A DNA stretch of 64,000 nucleotides, taken from positions 3,410,001-3,474,000 of the forward strand of contig NZ_WWGH01000001.1 of assembly GCF_009865135.1 (NCBI RefSeq), read 5' to 3'. Made by a program: the position numbers and the translations under genes. This DNA is from Streptomyces sp. SID8374. Lineage in GTDB: Bacteria > Actinomycetota > Actinomycetes > Streptomycetales > Streptomycetaceae. Positions within the stretch are counted from its first letter, which is position 1. Each line of letters begins with the position of its first letter. The notes beneath the pieces were generated by a model, which worked only from the letters and a program-made list of their open reading frames with translations, did no database searches and was not told the DNA's origin. Of this stretch, positions 1 to 8,700 are shown piece after piece.

Positions 1-84
1 GATGTCCCCCAACGCCTCCAGCAACTGCGGCGAGGGCGTGAGGTCGATCTCCTCAAGGGGCGCCCGCTCGGCGTCGGTCGACAA
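1..84 (-). CDS. N-terminus of an unidentified protein, cut by the window edge
   Basis: Only 28 residues are visible. A TTG codon (84-82) follows a strong GAGGAGG ribosome-binding site (91-97) at 6 nt spacing, and the frame then stays open to the edge. The peptide contains LTPSPQLLEALGDI. Such a start is reminiscent of GHKL/MutL-like ATPases often found beside cytosine methyltransferases and Z1-domain proteins in defence islands, but this is inference from a short piece and the context. The promoter must lie in the gene-free DNA to the right. Confidence 0.4.
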   Translation of the reverse strand, partial: MSTDAERAPLEEIDLTPSPQLLEALGDI

Positions 85-89
85 AGTGT

Positions 90-704
90 TCCTCCTCGAT
101 AAATTCGCCAGCATGATCCAGCGGGTATCTGTCAGCTCAACCAAGGCTTACACCACGGCACTGACAATCAAGGGCGGTTCCCCCCTGATCTGGACAGTCA
201 GGAAGGAGCATGGTGGCGATGAGGCTCTTCGTTCACCTGGGGGCTGAGAGCCCCTCACCGCCATGGCGACCGCTGTGCTAAGCATCGAGCCTAGAGAGCT
301 CGGTTCGATTTTCTGCCCCACCTCGTGAGACGCGTCCAACACCGAGCGCCTGGTCGGTGGCCCAGTGATCACACGATGTTGCCGAGCCTCGAATTCGCGG
401 CACTCGTAGGGCCCCTGGGCAGGGGGGAGGAATCCGGGGCGACGCGCCGCTCGACCCGGGGCTCCTTGCCGCCACGCCTGAAGGGCGTCGGGTGATGTCC
501 TGCTGCGGGGTGCGTCGGCCCGACGCCGCAGCTGGCGTACCCCGCAGATGTGTGGGGGCAGTCTGGGGACAGCAGCCAGATACAGCCGCGATGGTGGCAC
601 GAGCTGGGCGACCTTCTCTGGGGCATCGTGGGCGAGGTCATCCAGTACGGCCTCATGGCTCGGAGACCAACTCAGCCGTTGATCACCGTCGAAGGGCGCC
701 GCTC
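90..704. other. Gene-poor stretch between the left-edge gene and the restriction enzyme
   Basis: About 600 bases contain only overlapping open frames with no credible start, ribosome-binding site or recognisable product. The base composition is less GC-extreme than the flanking genes. It may hold the promoter of the left-edge gene and degraded DNA. I see no RNA gene or repeat in it. Confidence 0.4.
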
Positions 705-1358
705 TCAGGGGGCGTCGCGGTCCAGGAACGTCTCGGTGCTCGGGTGCAACCACGGAAGAGCGTCGTATCCGTCGACCCGCCGCTCGATGTGTGCCTTGAC
801 CGCCAAGACGAGGGCTTCGACGTCATGGACGACGCCCCCGTGGGTGCGCCGACGCCCATCATGCACTGTGTCCCACTTACTCTTCCGGCTCTGCCGGGTC
901 GTCGCCCCTTGTTCCTTGCTGCCGAAACCGGTGAGGATGCTGTTCCACACAGGCTGGTAGCCGACGCGCAGGCCGTTTTCACCCAGATTCGCGTGCACGT
1001 CCGGTAGCAGCAGCGCCCGGAATCGGAACTCATCGATGGGCAGGCCGCCTTCGATGATCGAGATCCGGTGCTGCTTGAGGCGGCTATGGAGAGGAAACCG
1101 CTCCCGGACCCTTGCACCGGTGGCGCTGTTGGTGGTTGCTTGCCCTACGTACACGGGGATCTGAAGGCCCGCTAGGGGCAGGTACAGGGCTACGTCGACC
1201 CCACGGTAGTAGAGCGCGTACAGCCCGGACCCCTCGAACCTCGGGATCTCCGTAGTCATGGAAACCAGAGGCTGGCGCTCGAAGGTCTCGCAGACGGTGT
1301 TCGCGATTTGTTCGGTCGACAGCGGGTCGAACGAAGCGGGCGTGTACTCGGAGGGCAT
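705..1358 (-). CDS. Eco29kI-type GIY-YIG restriction endonuclease
   Basis: 217 residues. The GIY-YIG pair is GLY (45-47) in FEGSGLYALYYRG and YVG (70-72) in IPVYVGQA. The remaining catalytic residues of the Eco29kI family can be placed with the family spacing: R93 and H97 (RLKQH), E127, and N139 in YQPVWN. GFG (144-146) and KWDTVHDGRR follow. Eco29kI cuts CCGCGG, so a similar site is plausible but not shown. The gene diverges from the cytosine-5 methyltransferase at 1574, the layout expected of a type II restriction-modification pair. The ATG start is preceded by AGGAAG. No separate controller (C) protein gene is visible between them. Confidence 0.85.
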   Translation of the reverse strand: MPSEYTPASFDPLSTEQIANTVCETFERQPLVSMTTEIPRFEGSGLYALYYRGVDVALYLPLAGLQIPVYVGQATTNSATGARVRERFPLHSRLKQHRISIIEGGLPIDEFRFRALLLPDVHANLGENGLRVGYQPVWNSILTGFGSKEQGATTRQSRKSKWDTVHDGRRRTHGGVVHDVEALVLAVKAHIERRVDGYDALPWLHPSTETFLDRDAP

Positions 1359-1573
1359 GGCTTCCTGATCTACAAGGGTGTGTCTGTGCCGGAGGGGCCG
1401 TCGCTGTTCTGGCGCGGCTGCGAATCGGGCTGGCAGCCTTCAGCGCCGAAAGATATTTACCCTGCTCCTTTGGGGTCATGGATCACCACGAACCCTATGG
1501 TCTTGCTCACTCCCTGGCGACTCATTCGAGTGAAACAGCCCCATGATCACCAACTCCGCGGTATGGTTCTCCC

Positions 1574-2944
1574 ATGGTTGACCAGCCCAAAAAGACGAAG
1601 AAGCTGCGGACGAGTGTTGAGCTGTTCGCGGGCGGGGGTGGCCTTGCCATGGCGGTCCACCAGGCGGGCTTCCGCCCGCTCCTGTTCAACGAGTTCAACA
1701 AGCGCGCGTGCGAGACGCTCGTGGCGAGCGCCCGGAAGACGCTGGGCGCGGACGGGGTCGAGCGGGTCGAGGATGCGAAGCTCGAGCCTCCCAGTCCCGG
1801 GCGGCCCGCGCCGCTTTACCCCGGGGATGTCCGGGACCTTGACATGACGGCATTCCAGGGGAAGGTGGATGTCCTCGCCGGCGGTCCGCCGTGCCAGCCG
1901 TTCAGTGCCGGCGGCGTCGCCAAGGGTGACGAGGACAAGCGCAACATGTTCCCGGCCATGTTCAAGGCCGTCCGTGAGATCCGGCCCAAGGCGGTCATCT
2001 GTGAGAACGTTCGCGGTCTGCGGCGGCCCTCCTTTGCGGACTACTTCCAGTACATCCAGAACGAGCTGACGCTCCCCTTCGAGAAGCGGGACGACGAGGT
2101 CAGCTGGGAATCGCACAATGAGCACCTGAGGGGCATCATCGGCGGGCTCCCCGAAAACGACACTGATCCCGACCATTACAAGGTCGTGATGGTGCCTGTG
2201 AACGCGGCGGACTACGGGGTGCCCCAGATCCGGAACCGCATCGTGCTCGTGGCCTTCCGTGCCGACATTCCGGTTGATATCGAGGCATTTGAGAAGTACG
2301 TCAACACGCCTCAGTTCTCGGATACCGCTCTGTGGCGCTCGATGCTTGATGAGGACGGACCGTACTGGCAGCGCCACTCGGACGTGACTCCGCGAGCGAA
2401 AGAACGGGCGCGTGCGTGGGCTCGGGCCAAGCTGCCGAAGCCGACCAAGGAAGAAGACCCCAAGATCAGGCCATGGCGCACGCTGCGTGACGCCATCCAG
2501 GGCTACGGCACCGATGTCAAACTCCCGGCGCTTCCGCCAGTGGACCTCACCCGTCTCGACGAGAAGTTCGACTTCGGCAAGGAGATCGGAGTCGTCGACC
2601 ACATCGGCTGGCCGGGCGCGCGTATCTACCAAGGGCACACACCGAACGAGCTCGACAGGCCTGCCAAAACGGTCAAGGCTGGCGTGCACGGTGTGCCCGG
2701 TGGAGAGTCCGTCGTGCTGCTCGACACTGGTTATGCGGATCGCACATCACCAGGCGGGTGGACCCATCATCACCGCTACATGACAGTTCGGGAGACGGCT
2801 CGGGCGATGACATTTGCCGATGAATGGCTGGGCTCCGGCCCTCGTGGGGAGCAGATGCGCCAGCTCGGCAACGCCGTCCCGGTCGTTCTCGGTGAGTTCT
2901 TCGCCAATGCCGTCGCCGACGCCCTCTCAGCGGCTGGACACTGA
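1574..2944 (+). CDS. DNA (cytosine-5-)methyltransferase of the restriction-modification pair
   Basis: 456 residues with the ordered C5-methyltransferase motifs: motif I ELFAGGGG (16-23), motif IV GGPPCQPFS with catalytic Cys107, motif VI ENVRGL (144-149), motif VIII YGVPQIRNRIVLV, a target-recognition region in the second half, motif IX RETARAMTF and motif X QLGNAVPV. It transfers a methyl group from SAM to C5 of cytosine in the site protected from the neighbouring Eco29kI-like nuclease. A Vsr gene follows directly, as in dcm-vsr operons, which fits repair of T:G mismatches from deaminated methylcytosine. The start at ATG 1574 lacks a strong ribosome-binding site. It could alternatively be the methylase (DruM-like) partner of the Druantia-like operon at 10.6-18.9 kb. 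Confidence 0.93.
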   Translation: MVDQPKKTKKLRTSVELFAGGGGLAMAVHQAGFRPLLFNEFNKRACETLVASARKTLGADGVERVEDAKLEPPSPGRPAPLYPGDVRDLDMTAFQGKVDVLAGGPPCQPFSAGGVAKGDEDKRNMFPAMFKAVREIRPKAVICENVRGLRRPSFADYFQYIQNELTLPFEKRDDEVSWESHNEHLRGIIGGLPENDTDPDHYKVVMVPVNAADYGVPQIRNRIVLVAFRADIPVDIEAFEKYVNTPQFSDTALWRSMLDEDGPYWQRHSDVTPRAKERARAWARAKLPKPTKEEDPKIRPWRTLRDAIQGYGTDVKLPALPPVDLTRLDEKFDFGKEIGVVDHIGWPGARIYQGHTPNELDRPAKTVKAGVHGVPGGESVVLLDTGYADRTSPGGWTHHHRYMTVRETARAMTFADEWLGSGPRGEQMRQLGNAVPVVLGEFFANAVADALSAAGH

Positions 2945-2948
2945 GATC

Positions 2949-3212
2949 ATGCAGGAAAAACGGGCCGGGGGACACTGGAAAGAACAGCTTCCCCCGGAGC
3001 GGGCGTACAAGCGGCGCGCCGGTGCCGTGGCACCAGCGGTGGAGCAGGACCGCGCGGCCGGAGGGCGCGCCCGACGTAATGTCGCGCTAGGAGACGGCCG
3101 TCTCGCGCGGGCTTCGATCAGCCTGCGATTGTACCGGCGGACACGGCGCATCCGGGCGTATCTGCGCTGGTCGAAGGATGGCAAGACTCAGGAGAGCTAC
3201 GTCTGCGGTTGA
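2949..3212 (+). pseudogene. Small ORF between methyltransferase and vsr, probably the frameshifted N-terminal part of the Vsr protein
   Basis: The frame starts at ATG 2949, four bases after the methyltransferase stop, and codes for 87 residues. Its end, RRIRAYLRWSKDGKTQESYV, looks like a conserved small domain that precedes Vsr in some actinobacterial proteins. The expected continuation, resembling RGENLAEAWQRAGDRGLLA, is present but lies one base out of phase in the vsr frame from about 3207 onward. I infer one longer vsr gene (about 2949-3747) broken by a single-base indel near 3207. If the overlap is natural, the fragment may instead be an independent small protein. Confidence 0.45.
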
Positions 3213-3747
3213 GCACGCGTCCAGAGGCGAGAATCTGGCGGAGGCGTGGCAACGCGCGGGGGACAGAGGACTGTTGGCGGTGGAGACACTCCCGCTCGAG
3301 TCAACCGCCTCCTCGCCTGAGGTCCGGGCTGCCATGCGTGCTAACCGCAGCAAGGACACCGGACCCGAGCTGGCGTTGCGGAAGCTGCTCTATCAGCGCG
3401 GACTGCGCTATCGAGTCAATGCCAGGCCGCTCGTCGAGATCCGCCGCAAGGCGGACTTGGTCTTTCCTGGTGACCGCATCGCAGTCTTCGTTGACGGCTG
3501 TTTCTGGCATGGCTGCCCCGACCACTACCGCCCGGCGGTCAAGAACGCGGACTTCTGGCGAGAGAAGATCGACGGCAACCGGGCCAGAGACGCCGAGACC
3601 AACGAGAAGTTGCTCGCAGCGGGGTGGAGGGTGATCCGAGTCTGGGAGCACGAAGATCCGGCCCGGGCCGCAGGCGAGATTGAGCAACTGCTCCGGCGGT
3701 CGCGAGCCTCCGGAGCCCGGCGGGACGCTACAGCGGCCGGTCGTTGA
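3178..3747 (+). CDS. vsr: Very short patch repair (Vsr-type) mismatch endonuclease
   Basis: The Vsr core begins near 3301: SSPEVRAAMRANRSKDTGPE, then a RYRV/RKADLVF strand, the active-site segment AVFVDGCFWHGCPDHY, and WRVIRVWEHED near the end. The Asp and the Cys/His cluster of VDGCFWHGC match Vsr metal and structural sites. The enzyme nicks 5' of the T in T:G mismatches made by deamination of 5-methylcytosine, which suits its place behind the cytosine-5 methyltransferase. ATG 3178 gives 189 residues. GTG 3280 gives a 155-residue protein close to the E. coli Vsr length. Residues coded by 3213-3279 look conserved, suggesting a longer ancestral protein (see the upstream fragment). Confidence 0.85.
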   Translation: MARLRRATSAVEHASRGENLAEAWQRAGDRGLLAVETLPLESTASSPEVRAAMRANRSKDTGPELALRKLLYQRGLRYRVNARPLVEIRRKADLVFPGDRIAVFVDGCFWHGCPDHYRPAVKNADFWREKIDGNRARDAETNEKLLAAGWRVIRVWEHEDPARAAGEIEQLLRRSRASGARRDATAAGR

Positions 3748-3856
3748 ACAGGTCTGTGATGCGCCCTGCAGACGGCGGGCGCGGTCCCCGGGTGAAGGAT
3801 GGCGTCGTCCAACCGGACGAGCCACTATGACGAACTGTCAGGTTTGCCCTTCCAGT
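3748..3856. other. Short gene-free stretch before the insertion sequence
   Basis: About 110 bases between vsr and the left inverted repeat of the IS, with no start or terminator that I can support. Confidence 0.4.
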
Positions 3857-3937
3857 GAGCATCTTTCATCCTGTGCTGGAGGGTGAAATGGGCTGGTCAG
3901 CGGGTGCGGTGACGAGGCAGGGCCCCTGGTCGTTGGC

Positions 3938-4261
3938 GTGGTGATTCCACTCAGCACACCGGCGACCGAAGGGGCCCTGTTGGTTCCGTATCCTGCCACG
4001 CTCGACGTTCCGCACGAGCTGGTCGAGCATGTCGCCTGGCTGCTGCACGAGCACCGCCAGACTCGTAACACCCTCTGGCGCAAGCTTGGCTGCTTCAAGC
4101 AGGCACTTCTCACCCTGGTCCACCTACGCAAGAACGAGACGTTCTCGCAGCTCAGAGCGAGTTTCGGGATATCCCAGGCCACCGCCTGGCGCTACGTCGA
4201 CGAGACGCTGGACGTGCTGGCCGGCTGGACGCCCGGTCTCCATGAAGCGCTCACCGGGTGA
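3938..4261 (+). CDS. IS5-family transposase, N-terminal frame (ORF A)
   Basis: The frame holds the N-terminal helix-turn-helix half of the transposase: VPHELVEHVAWLLHEHRQTR followed by FSQLRASFGISQATAWRYVD. It ends at TGA 4259-4261, while the catalytic half continues one base further on in ORF B. TTG 3980 (VPYPATLDV) is an equally likely start. The frame change at GGG TGA could be a programmed +1 shift, which ribosomes make more easily at a stop codon, or a disabling mutation. Confidence 0.75.
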   Translation: MVIPLSTPATEGALLVPYPATLDVPHELVEHVAWLLHEHRQTRNTLWRKLGCFKQALLTLVHLRKNETFSQLRASFGISQATAWRYVDETLDVLAGWTPGLHEALTG

Positions 4262-4739
4262 AGGCGACCACATCATTGTTGACGGCACGCTGATTCCCAT
4301 CGACCGGATCGCGGCCGACGAGCCGTACTACTCGATGAAGCATCGTCGCCACGGTATGAACGTGCAGGTCATCGCCCGTCCCGACGGTACACCGCTGTGG
4401 TTCTCGCGTGCGACACCGGGCCGCACCCATGATCTGACCGCAGCCCGGGCCCACAGCATCGTCCAGGCCTGCCTGACCCGGCAGATCCTCGTCCTGGCCG
4501 ACCGTGCCTACCAGGGCGCCGGCGCCACCGTTCGCACCCCGTACAAGAACCGGCGCGAACAGCCCCAGCACTACCAGCAGTTCAACCGCGACCACGCCCG
4601 GCTCAGAGCTCCCGGCGAACGCGCCTTCGCCCAGCTGAAGTCCTGGCGGATTCTCCGCTGGGCCCGATGCTCCACCCGCCGCATCGGCACCATCGTCCAA
4701 GCCGTCCACAAGCTGCTTACCTGCAACTATTCAGGATGA
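4242..4739 (+). CDS. IS5-family transposase, catalytic DDE frame (ORF B)
   Basis: The frame contains the DDE catalytic core: first Asp in IIVDGTLIPIDR, second Asp in LVLADRAYQG, and Glu in GERAFAQLKSWRIL. ADEPYYSMKHRRHGMNVQV between them is typical of DDE_Tnp_4 transposases. An internal ATG (4242) could start a free C-terminal protein, but a working transposase needs fusion to ORF A through a +1 shift around 4256-4261. The frame stops inside the right terminal repeat region. Confidence 0.8.
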   Translation: MKRSPGEGDHIIVDGTLIPIDRIAADEPYYSMKHRRHGMNVQVIARPDGTPLWFSRATPGRTHDLTAARAHSIVQACLTRQILVLADRAYQGAGATVRTPYKNRREQPQHYQQFNRDHARLRAPGERAFAQLKSWRILRWARCSTRRIGTIVQAVHKLLTCNYSG

Positions 4740-4776
4740 AAGAGGCTCAGTGAACAGCGGTTGCGCCAGTCCCTGT

Positions 4777-5652
4777 TCAGGCAATACCTGCCTTGGCAAT
4801 GGCCTCGGCGAGCGCTGGCTTGTCGAGGTAGCGGTGGACGTCGTGGGAGGGCGGGAACGCGCCGTTGTTCACCTCGATGTCTGTGACACTTACCGCGAGG
4901 TGGGACAGGCCGACGCATCCGGTCACGAAGTCCTTCGAGGCGTAGAGGTTCGTCCACTCCACGCCGACGGGGACCGTGAGCGGCTCGCCCTCCGAGTGGA
5001 TGCCCTTGCGGCCGGCCAGCCAGCCCAGCGGGGATCCGCACGTCACCAGCATGGTCACGTACGGTGCCTCACCGCGACGGAGCATGTCGTAGACCACAAC
5101 ACTGCCCAGGGAGTGGGCGACGACCATACGCGCGCCCGTCTCGGTCAGGGCCTCGGCGACCGCTGCGCGTACGAGGACGGCCGTCTCCTCCTTGTGCAGG
5201 TAGGTGTGGGCCTCGCGGACGAACCACAGGAGGCGGCCCGTCACTCCCTTGCCCATCTTCCGGTCCACGGCCTGGATCCGGCGCACGATCCGGGTTGTGA
5301 GTGGGCCTTCCCCGAGGGTCAGGCCCGCCTCGGGCGATTCCTCCTCAACGGCGGAGGGAGCGTAGGCGGCCAGTGCCCTGAGGATGAAGTCCTCTTCCTC
5401 CTCATCGATGGGCCTGTCATCCGACAGGAGCCCCGCCCCCGGGCCGCCGAGTCGTACATGCCGGGTGGGTGTCTGCGGGAAAATTGCTTGGTAAGACGGG
5501 ACGGTGACCACGGCCCCGACCTCAGCCCCGCTGGCCGGAGCAGCAGCTAGCGTCTCGTCGATCGTCGCCTGCCAGCTGGCACTCAACCCTGCCGTCGTCG
5601 CGTCCGAGCCCTGCTTGATTCCGTGCACCCCGACGATCTGTAGCGCGCCCAT
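4777..5652 (-). CDS. Alpha/beta-hydrolase (esterase/lipase-like) divergent from the caspase-STAND gene
   Basis: 291 residues from ATG 5652, preceded by GGGGGAAG. The start of the fold is IVGVHGIKQGSD. The nucleophile elbow is AHSLGS with Ser181 after a strand ending RMVV. A later YASKDFV and SHDVHRYL can supply the Asp and His. It has no signal peptide and no membrane helix, so it should act in the cytoplasm. The gene is separated by 109 bp from the divergent caspase-NTPase gene, which suggests joint control and a joint role. Hydrolases of this kind occur as effectors or partners in NTP-dependent conflict systems. The substrate (lipid or protein) cannot be read from the sequence. Confidence 0.7.
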   Translation of the reverse strand: MGALQIVGVHGIKQGSDATTAGLSASWQATIDETLAAAPASGAEVGAVVTVPSYQAIFPQTPTRHVRLGGPGAGLLSDDRPIDEEEEDFILRALAAYAPSAVEEESPEAGLTLGEGPLTTRIVRRIQAVDRKMGKGVTGRLLWFVREAHTYLHKEETAVLVRAAVAEALTETGARMVVAHSLGSVVVYDMLRRGEAPYVTMLVTCGSPLGWLAGRKGIHSEGEPLTVPVGVEWTNLYASKDFVTGCVGLSHLAVSVTDIEVNNGAFPPSHDVHRYLDKPALAEAIAKAGIA

Positions 5653-5761
5653 GCTTCCCCCGTTCGCCGTCCTCTGACTGGCAGTTGGCTGATCGTATCC
5701 AGCACCCGCGACGGTCCGTACAGACCGGGTTAGGCTGACGTCGCCGAGCGGGGGGAACGGA

Positions 5762-8700
5762 TTGAGCGCGGAAGAACTGGACGGCATCGTCCGCAGGCGG
5801 CTGGTTGTCATCGCGGTCGATGGCTACGAGGACGGGCAAGAAGGCTTCAAAGAGGGCATCGCCGCCCAGGTGGAACGGATTACCGGGTGGCTGGCGGATC
5901 CTGAACTCGGGGACGACCGGCGCTTCGAGGTGGTGCGGGCGGAACACTCGCTGCGGTCCGTGGACGATCTGCGCGCCTTCCTACACGGCCAGAACCTGGC
6001 AGCGGCCAGCTACAAGGAAGCCGTAGTCGTCTACATCACCGGCCACGGGATGCGCCGCCTCGCGCAGCGCCACTACCTGATGCTTCCGAAGACGGAAAAA
6101 GAACGGCTGCTGGCGACCGCGTTCCCCACGAGTGAGCTCATTAGCGCGGTCCTGGACAGCCGGTCCGAGCACGTCATGGTGCTCGTCGACTCGTGCCACT
6201 CCGGTACCCTCCGCGCCGAGCTCGGCAGCCTGTTCCAGGACCTGTCCGATGAGCGCCACAGACACAAGGGAACCGCCGTCATCACCGCCGGCGACCACTT
6301 CGAGAAGCCTCTGGTGGGCTCCTTCACCCGGCGCGTCGCCCTGGCCTGCGAGCGGATGCGGGACGAGGCCTCCGGCTACACCAGCTCCCACCTGTCGTTC
6401 GCGGAGTGGGAGCAGCTCCTGCACCAGGTGGGCCTGAACGAAGAGGGCGTGGAGAAGGAGTTGGTCAGCGCCGAGTGGATCGTGCCTCACTCGCCGGGCC
6501 GCGCCCGGAGCGCCTGCCTGCCCAACCCGCGCTACAAGCCGTTGGAGAGTACGACGAGTCCGGCGCTGCGTCAGCTCATGCTGGGTTCCGGCTCGCTGGA
6601 GGATTTCTGGCTGGAGCGGGCCTCGGGACGGGCCGGGGCTGACGATCCCGGATGGTACTTCAGCGGGCGGGCCGAGCCGATGGCGCGCGTGGTCGACTTC
6701 GTCCGCGAGGGCGCTGGTGTTCTCGTGGTGACCGGAGCCGCAGGCTCGGGAAAGTCGGCTCTCCTGGCGCGACTGGTGACCCTGGCCGACGCGGGCTTCG
6801 AGGCCGACCCGAAGTACACGGCCGTGATGGCGGGCATCCCGGATAGATTGCGACCGTGCCCCGGCGCCGTCGACGTCGCCGTCCTGGCCCGGAACAAAAC
6901 CGCGCGAGTGGTGGTCGAAGAACTGCTCTCCGCGCTCGGCGGCGCTCCCGACGGCCGCGAACTCCCCTTGCAGACCCTGCTACGTCTGCTGGCCGAGCGG
7001 TCTTCCTCCGGCGCCGCCAGCCCCGTCAATGTCGTCATCGACGCACTGGACGAGGCCGAGGACCCGCTCGCCTGCGTAGGCGACCTCATCGTCCCGCTGT
7101 CCCGGCTGACCACCGCCGATGGCACCGAACGGGCCGTCCGCCTCGTGATCGGCGTCCGCAGCTCCCCCACCACCTTGTACTCGTCCGGGACGGCCCTGCA
7201 CGACGAATGGGCAGACCATCTGCTCCGAAAGCTGGCCGACGCACTGCGCACGGAGGACGCGGCCGTACAGATCCTGCGTACTGACGGCCCCGACTGCTCC
7301 GCTGACATCGCCGTCTACACCGCCACCCTGCTGTGCGCCCCGCAGTCCAGCCCATATCGCGGGGCGCCGGAGGCCGCCGAGGCGGCAGCACGCCACATCG
7401 CGGAAGCGGTCGCGCCTTCCTTCCTCGACGCCCGGATCGCCGCCGACCAGCTGAGGACGGCTGCGGTCCGCCAGAACCTCGACGAGGCGGGCTGGCTGAG
7501 GCGCCTCGCCGACGGCACTATCGGCCTCCTGCGCGAGGATGTTCAGGCGGTAGCCACCGCTACGGGAGTCAGCGCTGGCTTGCTGGTCACCGCGTTGCGC
7601 GCGACGGCTTTCGCACCGGGGGCCGGACTGCCGTGGGCGGAGGTCTGGCCTGCCGTCACGGCCGCGCTGGCCTCCGCAGCGTACGGTCCGGGCTACGCTG
7701 ACCTTGACGCGGCCGACCACGCGATCCGCACGCTCCGGTCCGGCCGTCTCACCGGCTACCTCGCCACCGCCGAAGAGGATGCCCGTATCGTCTACCGCCC
7801 CGTGCACCAGCGGCTGACCGACCTACTGCTGACCGGCCACGACTGGCGTCCGGCCCCAGCGGCGACTGTGGACGGGCCTTGCACGCACACGGCGGCGCAG
7901 GTCGCCATCACTCGCGCCCTCGCAGGGCTGGTGGAGCGCGCCCGGCCGCACCTGGCGCATCCGTACGTCCGCAGGCACTTCCTGCACCACGCCGCAGCCG
8001 GTGGCCTCCTGACCGACCGTGAGGTGCCGTTAGATCTCCTCGCCCAGGAGACCTCCGGGACCCTGCGTGCCCGCCTCGCGCTGCCCCTTCCCGCCGGGGA
8101 TCCTGAGCGGCGGAACCTGACGGCGGCGGCCCTGATCGAGCCGTACGCCGATGCCAGCACCGACAACGCCTCGCGTTTGGGCAGCATCGCCTTCCACTGC
8201 GGCGTACGGGGACCCGGCGGGACGGACGAAATGTGGGCCAGCACGCTGGGCGGCCTGCCCGTGAGGCCGACTTGGGGGCGGTGGGCAGCGCGCGTGAACG
8301 TACTGGCGCCCGCGCCGGGGCAGACGAACGCCCTATGTGTGGTGCCGACGCTGGACGGGCGCCAGCTGGTCGCCGTCGCGGCAGAGGCCGGTGGTGTCCG
8401 GATCTGGGATGCCAGGACGGGCCAACATGTCGCGGACCTGGACACGGGGCCGGTGCACCGCCTACGCACCATCCTGGCGACCGGCGGGCGCACCTTCCTG
8501 GTCACGCTGGGGCAGCATGATGTGTGGATCTACGACCCGGTCTCCGGGCAGCCCATCGCGCAGACGCCGCTTCCCCGCGCCCATGACGTGCATGTCCTGG
8601 CAGATGGTCCCGCGTTGTGGAGGCTGTGCGTCCTGACCAGCCGCGGTGCCTTCGTGTGGAGGCCGCGTGCGAACAAGCTGTTCGAGGCTCCCGGGTTCCC

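Larger units (their letters stand above)
3857..4748 (+). mobile_element. IS5-family insertion sequence, about 892 bp, with terminal inverted repeats
   Basis: The left end reads GAGCATCTTTCATCCTG (3857-3873) and the right end, read inward on the minus strand, GAGCCTCTTTCATCCTG (4748-4732): 16 of 17 bases match. Both ends are flanked by AGT (3854-3856 and 4749-4751), which fits a 3-bp target duplication. Inside are two overlapping frames coding for a DDE transposase. Size, ends and layout fit the IS427-type branch of IS5. It sits 28 bp beyond the stop codon of the esterase gene and breaks no gene. Confidence 0.85.
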
